DNA of 64,000 nucleotides from Allium sativum (Eukaryota > Streptophyta > Magnoliopsida > Asparagales > Amaryllidaceae): positions 768,670,552 through 768,734,551 of the forward strand of contig CM060918.1 of assembly GCA_030737875.1 (NCBI GenBank), given 5' to 3'. A program made the position numbers and the translations under genes. Below, one piece after another: positions 12,741-22,204 of the stretch (its first letter is position 1; each line of letters begins with the position of its first letter). The notes beneath the pieces are model-generated. The model did no database searches, was not told the origin of the DNA, and was given only the letters and a program-made list of their open reading frames with translations.

Positions 12741-13735
12741 TGTTTTGTTTTTTTTTTCTTGTTTTTTAATTTTCTCTGAAACCCGATGTCGGGTAGGTGA
12801 AAGGAGAAAAGGGTTGACCCTTTTTATTTAATTTAATTTTTAAATTCCCAAAACGTTACTTTTTATTTTGAACTCCAACTCAAACTCACCGACGGTCGCC
12901 CCTAGCTAATTACCCCATTCCGAACGCAATGGGATATTCCCCGTAAGCCAATACGACTGTTTCAATCAGTTTTCATTTAAATTAAAATATAAATTAATAT
13001 AATGTTCAAATTTGATTTAAACGTATATTTTAATTTATCGGGGCCACATACGGACTCCAAAAATTCCAAAAAAATAAATCTGGCTATGTTTTGATGATAC
13101 AGTCCTAATAAAACTAATTTCATTGAATTTGGAGACCATTTGAAAAACGTCATTTTCCAGTCGATTAAATTCAAACTGAAATTACCAAACACGTTTAAAT
13201 TCAACACGCTCACATATTGATTCCAAAAATTATGAAAATTGGAATCTAGCAATGATCTGACATTCCGGATCCAACAAAAGTAATTTCGTCAAAAACGGAG
13301 GTCACTTGCAAAATCGCTATTTTTAAGGGTTATATATTATATAAAATTCCATAACGACTATTCTAAATTTTCAATTGGACATAACTTTTTACTCCTGTTA
13401 TGAAATCTGGATTTTTCACATTCGTTGAAAAATATTTTCAAACAGATTCAAATATTTCTGGTTTTACTAAAATCCGATTTATTTTGAATCCTATACATTC
13501 ATTTGAAATTTGAAATCGAATTTTCAAACAACCGCGCCATTTTCAATTTCCTTTTATAATTAAAGTAAATATTTATATTCTAACTTCGATTTAAATATAT
13601 TTATACGTTCTACTTCTATTCAAAATAAATTTCTAGTCATTATTATTTAAAATAAATCATTTTAAATATTCAAAATCCATTAAAATTGCTAAACTAGAAA
13701 ATTTTAAATTCGTTTTGATTTTCCAGGTTGTTACA

Positions 13736-14131
13736 GTTACTCACTTAAAAACCTTTAAAATATTTGAATGAAATAATCTTAATTTACTTAAAATTTGAAA
13801 TATAAAATTGAACTTGGTAAATAAGAATAAATATAAAAATATCCTTTTTTCCTATTATTAATTGAGTGGACCACTATTTGTCCTCTGTTAATCAGCCTTA
13901 CGTTGCTTTATATGTTTGGCTATTATATTAACCTTGAGATAATATTACATATATTAAATCAATAAAAAAGTTTCTCAATATAATAACATTACCTTCTAAA
14001 ACCTAACTTCCCTCTTATCATTTTCTTTTCTCTGATTGCTGAATCATTTCATGGTCGCTTCCTATCCAAATCTTCAACAAATTTAATCAAATCCAAATCT
14101 CCATGAATTCAAACACCAATTGATTCGTTAA
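13736..14131. other. Older target DNA between elements B and C
   Basis: The 396 bp start with B's right target duplication (GTTAC) and end with C's left duplication (GTTAA). Without C, this segment continues directly at 29209. It is AT-rich with a pyrimidine-rich patch (about 14000-14050). No gene is recognised; it may be part of the 5' LTR of element E or unrelated DNA. Confidence 0.7.
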
Positions 14132-16012
14132 TGTGACGGCAAGGAATTTCGCTCGGTCCGAACCAGTCGCTAAACCGACCCAGGCCGTTCGAAACGCCCT
14201 TTCGTTGGAGAACACGACAAAACAGAACGCATACAGAAGAACGTTTCATTGTATATAACAACAATGCATCAGATTACAAGAATATACAGAGTATAAATGA
14301 ATATTACACAGAAATATCAGAGATTTAAATTACATTTAAATACATAGCAGCGGAAAATAATACAATACACAACTAGAAGAGATATACGGATACAAAGCTT
14401 TCCGGATATCGTTCCAGCTGTAAACCAGGATCCTGTGAATATAAATCTGCAAAACCAAAACTACTAGCTGCCCGTGTCAAAATAAGGGCACCCAGAGTTT
14501 AGGTTAAAACAATAAACTCCAGGTCAGTCATGGGACTGGTGTGAGAACTAAAACAGTTATTAATCTTTATTTTCAAAGTTAGGTAAATCAAGGGACCACG
14601 CCGTATAACACGGAACGGGTTTCCTCCCAAGAATACCAGTGCATAAAACAAACAGCGCAATGCTAAATAAAGAAAGATGAAGCTGTTATAAGACCCAGGT
14701 CCTATCACACAATGCAACGCAAGCCGGGGGATAGGGTTTTCCCTTATAACAGCCAAATAATGCTTGATACGTTTAAAAACAAATCATTTGATACTATAAT
14801 AAGTGCATAGTGCATAAAACAACTTCAAATCATAAGTATCAATCATAGGCGGCATGGGTACCATATATCATGTCGCCATATATAGGTTTACAAATAAAAC
14901 CGCAAAGTCACGTATTTGGGAATTGGATTTCCGTCTATGAACCGAGGCAAAAGATAGTCCTCAACCGATTCGAGACTGCCTAGCCCGAGTCTCAGGCAAG
15001 CGCGCAGACAAGCCTTGGAGCGACAGGGCCGGTCCACCGATGTGGATTATTATACCTGAGCACTACGTTTCGCCGCCCTTTGGGGCGTAAGCGAGCCAAC
15101 TAAATGACTCCATCGGTTCGAGAACGACCGATCAATCCGAGGCGCCTCGCAACAGCAACAACCACATAAGTCAAACTCGTCAGGGCGTGTAAAACCACTG
15201 ACGCCACTTCTAGCTAGGAGGAAACGTAGGCCCTCCCTGAGGTCCGTCTCCCGTTTTTGGTTCATACCTGGTGTGAAACACGCGAGGTAAACGTTACACA
15301 AAGCTACGCCACAAAGGCCGTGCTTTGATCATCACCACAAGACTTTGCTTTTCAACAGAAGCCTTGATCATTTGCATCTTAGCATGCCACACAGGCAAAC
15401 CATCCTATGCAACCGATATCAGTCACACAGAATGAAATCCGATGTCAGGCACACAGTCCATTTACAAGTCCGTTCTGGGTCTGAACGAAACCGGAGGCAC
15501 CTAGTACCTCGCATATCCATCGATCTCCAAGTACGTCTGGACGATCACTAACTGTTTCCATCTTCTTGGGTGTACAGCCCAATCAAGATCATCAGTTATC
15601 ACCCAAACGACGTGAAGACCTCCGGTCTTCGACCATCGTCTTCATCTTCGACTTATCGTCGTATCAGTTATTCAGAATGGGATAAACCCGGTCTTTCCGA
15701 ATAACTCGCGTATATTTTAAATAAGTGTTACACAAACACAACATACGCCTCATTCCAATTCATTAGTCACTAACCATAAATTAATCAAGAGAATAATTCC
15801 CCAAATATTAACCCCGAAGGCCGAAACCAACATCAGATCAATATTCAGAAAACCATTCTGCTTGGCTAACCGACAGTTAGTTTCTAAATTTCACGTTCAA
15901 ATCTAATTAAAGATTTAACTATCGCCTGGAGCAAAACTGGTGATACTCCATTCTCGATCTTTTCAATCTAATTAAAGATTCATTAAAACTCCACTTAGTT
16001 TTAATCATTATC

Positions 16013-16264
16013 TGGGTTAAAGAATCAGTGTCATTTAAAACACGGTTCACGATAAACCCAAAATCACATTCATTAATTATCGGGTTAAAGAACGAGTGTT
16101 ATTTAAAACACTGTTCACGATAAACCCAAAAATCAATATCAATTCAATTCCAATTAAATATCATTTAATTGGTACACTTCATTAAATCTAAATAAAAAGA
16201 TTTAATCTTTTCTCAACTGGGTCCAAGAACAGTGTTAGTGAAGACACCATTCACGACAAACCCA
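16013..16264 (-). repeat. Three iterated hairpin modules in LTR C
   Basis: Modules lie at 16013-16060, 16081-16128 and 16218-16264. The second pairs best: GGGTT with AACCC outside, GAAC with GTTC inside, and GTGTT with AACAC around a short loop. Equivalent modules in the right LTR are at 24088-24135, 24156-24203 and 24293-24339. Confidence 0.7.
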
Positions 16265-17145
16265 AATCACATTCGATATTCAATACAAGGCTCTGAATAG
16301 AAAATATATCGGCTTATATTCAATATCGAATTCTACGACTAACAAATGTCGTATTGGAAATAACGATATAAATATATATCTTTCAAATTTCCATAACAAC
16401 ACCTGTATAATCACGAATTCCAACATCGAAATATTCCGAAGACAATTTCGATTCAAATCCACTCCAATGCAATCATTGGAAATTTTGGTTATTTTCAAAA
16501 CCCTTTTCGAATTCAATTTATTTATTCAAAAATAAATAGAATTATAATTCTAGTTCAAAACTAGTTCATTTCGATAAAAACCTATTTTTATCTTTTCAAA
16601 TATGGAGTTTTTCATCCCAATTCTTTCTAAATCATTTCTTATGATTTTACACAAATTATTACTATTTTTAATAATTTTATCAAGGCCCGTACAGTCGATT
16701 TCCATCAATGGCCATCGAACTGCACTTACAGCGACCTTTTTCGAATTTGATTTGGACATAATTCCAAATCCAACCGTTAGATTTCAAATTTCTAATATTC
16801 GTTAGAAAGCTCTTTTCGATACGAACCCAACGGTTCCGGTTTTAGGAGAATCCGACGGTCGGATCTCCCGTAATGTCCGTTTGAAATAAATGGTCGAAAT
16901 TCGCGAACTGCCGCGGCGCGGCGCGTTCTATTCAGGCCATTATATTATATATAATATATATATAATATATTTCGTCGATTTCTATTTAAAAATGAATTAT
17001 ATAAACAGTTTTAAATTCATTTCAAAATCTATTTCAACTTCCATTTCAATTTCAAATCAAAATTGAATTCTTCTTTATAAATTCGTTTCAAAATTCATTT
17101 CTACTCAATTCAAATTTCAATTCAATTTTGAATTCATTTCAATTC

Positions 17146-17703
17146 GTTTTCAATTCAATTCATTTCGAAATCGTTTTCAATTCAATTCATTTCGAAATCG
17201 TTTTCAATTCAATTCATTTCGAAATCGTTTTCAATTCAATTCATTTCGAAATCGTTTTCAATTCAATTCATTTCGAAATCGTTTTCAATTCAATCCATTT
17301 CGAAATCGTTTTCAATTCAATTCATTTCGAAATCGTTTTCAATTCAATTCATTTCGAAATCGTTTTCAATTCAATTCATTTCGAAATCGTTTTCAATTCA
17401 ATTCATTTCGAAATCGTTTTCAATTCAATTCATTTCGAAATCGTTTTCAATTCAATTCATTTCGAAATCGTTTTCAATTCAATTCATTTCGAAATCGTTT
17501 TCAATTCAATTCATTTCGAAATCGTTTTCAATTCAATTCATTTCGAAATCGTTTTCAATTCAATTCATTTCGAAATCGTTTTCAATTCAATTCATTTCGA
17601 AATCGTTTTCAATTCAATTCATTTCGAAATCGTTTTCAATTCAATTCATTTCGAAATCGTTTTCAATTCAATTCATTTCGAAATCGTTTTCAATTCAATT
17701 CAA
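17146..17703. repeat. 27-bp minisatellite in left LTR of C (about 21 units)
   Basis: The unit contains TTCAATTCAATTC and the palindrome TTTCGAAA. One variant unit (CAATCCATTT, about 17293) is shared with the other LTR. Because 27 is a multiple of 3 the array is open in frame and gives a false 222-residue protein with a 9-residue repeat on the strand opposite to the element. Confidence 0.95.
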
Positions 17704-18835
17704 AATATTCGATTTCGAAATCACTTTTCAATATTCATTTTTAAGATGAATAAAATCGATATAAATATCGTTCACGTCAAAATGGCGTCAATCTAATCAA
17801 CACGGCTTCATAAATTTCTATTTTCAAATTTTCTTTATTTTTCAAATTGGAATGAGGCCCAATCAATTACCATATAAAATTAATTATATGGATTTCCATA
17901 CAACACATGTATATAATAGCATTGAAAAATAATCAACCATCAACCAAAGTGCACTACACTGTATAAGCATCAAATATAGATATTCAACGCTTATAACAGC
18001 CTGTCAATCAATCGATCGACATAATTAATCAATCAGGATGAGTGAAATTCATATTTCATCCCAACACCCGTGTGGGGTTTCAAACAAACAAACACAGATT
18101 TTATTCGTGCAGTTGGGCGATGTGTAAAATTTATCGTCCCAATCAATGTCATTCAAATAAGTGTACATAAACAAACCACCTGGTTTGTAAATGAATATTT
18201 ATTTATTCACTTCACTATTTTCATATTCACGTTAAAAATTATATTTTTAACGATAAAACATTTTATTTCAACCTATGAATTTCTATTCAATTCATTTATT
18301 CAATAAAATGATATTTTTATTTTTCTAACATATTTTAGAAAATTTCGGCGGCATAACGGCACGATACTAGAAACGGGACGAGGCCTAGCCTTATCCCCGG
18401 TCTAGTGAAGGCCCACGCCATTCACACATCAATCCTATCAATTCTATTATGCTAACCACAAAATTTGGAGTAAGTGTCTAACCTAGCCTTACTCCTTCGC
18501 CTTATAACGGCGCACGTCTAATCCTAACCAATTTATCGATTCGATTTTTTTCACACCACAAACCACATTCAAACCAATATCGCAATCAATCACCAAACAG
18601 TCAAACAAACAAGTCCATGGTCTGTGGACGATTGTGTCGGGTGCTACTAAGCACCGTCTGCATCCTAGTATATATATATATAACTAGAAAAATAAATTGA
18701 AAGGTGAGAAATTCTCACAGATAGCTATCCTAGCTCCATGGCACTTCTTTGATAGAAATCTTCTTTGTTTCGCCTTTTTGTCACCTTCGTTGCTGCTTTC
18801 ACTACATACGTAAAAATCGAATTTTTACTATGTTA

Positions 18836-19580
18836 TTCAATATATAAAAATCGAATTTTTAGTTCAAAGTCCAATATATAAAAATCGAATTTTTTAGTTC
18901 AAAGTTCAATATATAAAAATCGAATTTCTAGTTCAAAGTTCAATATATAAAAATCGAATTTTTAGTTCAAAGTTCAATATATAAAAATCGAATTTTTAGT
19001 TCAAAGTTCAATATATAAAAATCGAATTTTTAGTTCAAAGTTCAATATATAAAAATCGAATTTTTAGTTCAAAGTTCAATATATAAAAATCGAATTTTTA
19101 GTTCAAAGTTCAATATATAAAAATCGAATTTTTAGTTCAAAGTTCAATATATAAAAATCGAATTTTTAGTTCAAAGTTCAATATATAAAAATCGAATTTT
19201 TAGTTCAAAGTTCAATATATAAAAATCGAATTTTTAGTTCAAAGTTCAATATATAAAAATCGAATTTTTAGTTCAAAGTTCAATATATAAAAATCGAATT
19301 TTTAGTTCAAAGTTCAATATATAAAAATCGAATTTTTAGTTCAAAGTTCAATATATAAAAATCGAATTTTTAGTTCAAAGTTCAATATATAAAAATCGAA
19401 TTTTTAGTTCAAAGTTCAATATATAAAAATCGAATTTTTAGTTCAAAGTTCAATATATAAAAATCGAATTTTTAGTTCAAAGTTCAATATATAAAAATCG
19501 AATTTTTAGTTCAAAGTTCAATATATAAAAATCGAATTTTTAGTTCAAAGTTCAATATATAAAAATCGAATTTTTAGTTC
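18836..19580. repeat. 34-bp minisatellite in left LTR of C (about 22 units)
   Basis: The unit contains ATATATAAAAATCGAATTTT, in which AAAAAT and ATTTTT are complementary. The first units are slightly divergent and later ones nearly identical, suggesting expansion toward one end. Single degenerate copies of the same motif occur at the equivalent place in B and D. Confidence 0.95.
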
Positions 19581-19808
19581 GTTTATATTTTCCGAAATGA
19601 TTCTCAAAATCATATTCTAGTTTACATAAAAAAAACAATGCTACTTTAACTATAAAAATCAATGTTATTTCTATTTTAAAACTGATTATATATAAATTAA
19701 AAACTGATTATATAAATTAAAACTGATTATATGAATTAAAAATGATTATATAAATTAAAAATGATTATATATAAATAAAAAAAAATGATTATATATAAAT
19801 TAAAAATT

Positions 19809-20170
19809 ACCTGGGGCGCTTGGGGTTTCGGTGGCAGGAAGCGTTGGCTTCCAGGGGCTGCTCTAGGGTTTGCGACTGAGGGGGGGGTGCGGAATCGAGG
19901 CCGCGGAGGTGGGTGGAGGGTCTGGCGGTGGGCGAGCTCGGCGGCTGAGGGGCTTCAGGGTGGGGGGAGGTTCGGTTGCGAGATAGGGGGGGTCCGATCT
20001 CGTTCGCGAGGGAAGGGGGGGGAGTCTTCGAGGTGGCGGCGACTGATCGGCTTAGAAGGGGGGAGAGACGGAGGAGAAGGGGCGCGGAGCTCTGGTCGGA
20101 CGGCGCCGCCCTGGGCGGTGGCAGCGGCATGGAGGAGGCCGCTCGCGCCACTCCGTCCTCTTCTTCTTTC
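19809..20170 (-). promoter_or_regulatory. GC-rich leader exon and splice donor, left LTR of C
   Basis: On the minus strand a C-rich tract follows a long A-run (T-run on plus, about 20179-20200). It includes an AAACCCTA telo-box-like motif and ends at CAG|GTAATT (donor GT at 19809-19810). Plant 5' UTR exons often look like this. Frames of 114 and 139 residues here are broken by G-run length changes in the second LTR, so I do not regard them as proteins. Confidence 0.5.
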
Positions 20171-21170
20171 CTTTTTCTTTTTTTTTTTTTTTTTTTTTTT
20201 ATAAACTGAATTTCGATTTTGAAATAAAGAGGAGGGGGGGGTACAGAAGATAAAGGGGAAAATATATTTATTTTTTTATTATTTTATTATTTTATTTACT
20301 AAGAGTTGACTTTTTCATACGACCTCGAAACGAGGCCCACCGCCTGTCGTCCATAGCGTTTTACCCCCTTTTCGAACACAATGGGATATGTATCGTAAGC
20401 TGAATTGATCGTTACAATCAGTTTCCGTTAAATTTACATTTAAATCTCTATATTGAATTTCAAACGTACATTTCAAATTACCGGGATCACATACGAACTC
20501 TAAAAATTCTCGAAAAATATTTTCTAGCTTTGTATTGACGATACGGTCCTAACAAAACTAGCTTCGTCGAATTCTGATACCGTTTGAAAAATGGCCAATT
20601 TCCAGTCGATTAAAATCAACTGAAACTGGTCAAACGCGTTTTCCTTTGCCACGCTCACATATGGATTCGAAAAATTATGAAATTTAAAACCTAGCAATAA
20701 CTTGACACTGCGGACCCAACAAAACTGGTTTCGTCGAAATCCGAGGTCATTTGCAAAATGTCCATTTTTAAGGGCCTGAATTCCATAGCGACTATTCAGA
20801 ATTTTCAACTGGACATATCTTTTGATTCCCGATATGAAATCTTGATTTTTCGGATTCGTTGGAAAGATATTCACAATTAGATCCCATTATTTTTGGTTTC
20901 ACTAAAATCCGGATTGTTTTGCACCCGGTACATTCAATTGAAGTTTGAAATCGAATTATCGAACTACCGCGCCATTTTCAATTCTATTTATAATTATATA
21001 TAAATATTTATATTCTAACGACGACGTATATAATATAAACGTTCGAATTATATTCAAAACAAATTTCTCGTCAATATTATTTAAAATAATTCATTTTAAA
21101 TAATCAAAATTCGCTAAAATTGCCAAAATAAAAATTTTAAACTGGCCCAGATTTTACGGGTTGTTACAAT

Positions 21171-21200
21171 CTCCCCCACTTAAAACTTTTCGTCCCCGAA
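21171..21200 (-). other. Polypurine tract and pre-PPT hairpin of element C
   Basis: The minus strand reads AAGTGGGGGAGAT directly before the LTR start TGTAACAACCC. Just upstream is CTTTTCG-GGGA-CGAAAAG, a 7-bp stem. B and E have the same pair of signals. Confidence 0.9.
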
Positions 21201-22064
21201 AAGGAACAAAGTCGAAAGTGGTTTGATTATTCAGCTCTACGCTCGATCTGGCTTCCATTCTCCAACTCTTTAGTTTCTGAGAATTTTCAAAACTTCAAAA
21301 ATTTGGCTAACACCCTAAATTTTTGAAAAATTTCGCCATAACCTCCCCTGCAATGGGAGCATCGGGGAATTTCAAATAGCTTCCCCGGTCCTTCAGATCT
21401 CAAAAAGAAAAAGAAAAAGCCAAGCGGCTAGCCAATAGGCTCACAAAATCATCATCACCCAAACAAAACAGGAAATTATGTAGTAAACATGTACCTATTT
21501 GTCGGGCAAACAAATTTTATTCTCTGCTCTAGCCTCCTTGCTATGACCTGTTCAAAGATATATATGCATATGCAAGCAAATGCGACCAAATTTCAATACA
21601 AGTCAATATTTGATTCAGTTAGGCATAATGGTTCAAAATTAGCAAACTAATGAACAAACAACACAAACATCAATCCATTAGTTGATTTATCATTTGAAAT
21701 TCATAACTTTGATACATAGTCAAAAATCAGATTTTTGATGCCAAATCACAACAATGTGTTCTATCTATATAAGTTTTGGTTCTCACACCAGTCTAATGGA
21801 AATATATAGAAAATCACACCTTCGAAACTCGAACATAAATGTTGATGATGCGATCGCTATCATCAATATCATCTTCGGGCGACTAGAGTGCGATGCTATA
21901 TCTATTCAATATATTAAAACTTTGAATATACGTTTGCAAGGCGTATATGCAAATTCTTTATATACTGAATTGTCCAAAATCAATATAAACAAATAATCAA
22001 ATACGAATAGTTGATTTAAATTTCAAAACAAAATTTGTTTTCACTTTAAAAATATACTCTTCAC

Positions 22065-22130
22065 ACTCGTTCTAGGATACTACTGATCCCATCTCTAACG
22101 AGTCATCCCATTGGATATTACTAATCCAAT
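22065..22130 (-). other. Tandem leader hairpins of element C
   Basis: Hairpin 1 (22110-22130) is ATTGGAT/ATCCAAT. Hairpin 2 (22065-22103) has ACTCGTT/AACGAGT at the base and GGAT/ATCC around a CAGTAGT loop. B and E have ACTCATT (or CTCATT) with AATGAG(T), so an A-U pair in those elements is a G-C pair in C: a compensatory change. Confidence 0.78.
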
Positions 22131-22192
22131 TATCTGATGAATTCTTTCGTATGGTTCTAATGTGTCTTGTTCTCTGAGCTTTGTAAACCAAA

Positions 22193-22204
22193 GCTCTGAT
22201 ACCA
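22193..22204 (-). other. Primer-binding site of element C
   Basis: The minus strand reads TGGTATCAGAGC, a perfect match to the complement of the initiator tRNA-Met 3' end, 2 bases from the LTR edge. It fixes the element's orientation as minus, so the right LTR is the 5' LTR. Confidence 0.96.

Larger units (their letters stand above)
2859..13735 (-). mobile_element. Giant-LTR non-autonomous retrotransposon B (old copy)
   Basis: Two diverged LTR copies flank a ~1.0-kb internal region carrying a minus-strand PBS (7108-7119) and PPT (about 6102-6115). The right LTR is about 6.6 kb. The left LTR is cut at 2859 by insertion of H; its remaining part matches 10448-13735 with many substitutions and small indels, so the element is much older than C. 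No gag or pol is recognisable. The right edge GGTTGTTACA is followed by GTTAC, the expected right target duplication; the left copy is off window. Confidence 0.88.
7122..13735 (-). repeat. Right LTR (5' LTR) of element B
   Basis: About 6614 bp, from next to the PBS to GGTTGTTACA. It shares its whole length with the C LTRs and solo LTR D. It contains four imperfect-hairpin modules (9413-9460, 9747-9794, 9878-9924 and 10018-10064), a G-rich leader (about 12500-12740) and a minus-strand GTAAGT donor (12494-12499). The left edge has decayed (TAACACG where C has TGTGACG). The short open frames inside it are unsupported. Confidence 0.9.
14132..21168 (-). repeat. Left LTR (3' LTR) of element C, 7037 bp
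   Basis: Runs from TGTGACGG to GGGTTGTTACA. Plus-strand order: segment complementary to the internal region (14534-14554), hairpin modules (16013-16264), 27-bp array (17146-17703), 34-bp array (18836-19580), G-rich leader (19811-20170), then a conserved block to the end. The frames at 14499-14756, 15050-15301, 16280-16516 and 16602-16805 recur in the other LTR only because the LTRs are near-identical; they resemble no known protein. Confidence 0.96.

Noticed and set aside
17128..17796. 222-residue frame of repeated FNSIHFEIV (and a 237-residue version at 25203-25916)
   Set aside because: It is the 27-bp minisatellite read in the one frame without stops. The strand is opposite to the element, there is no start context, and nothing is conserved outside the array.
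18836..19580. CRISPR-like regular array
   Set aside because: The 34-bp units are directly adjacent with no unique spacers, in a plant LTR; a simple minisatellite.
19785..20204. Gly/Arg-rich and Pro-rich frames over the G-rich tract (also 27820-28288)
   Set aside because: Frames differ between the two near-identical LTRs because of G-run length changes, and B and D lack them; better explained as an untranslated leader.
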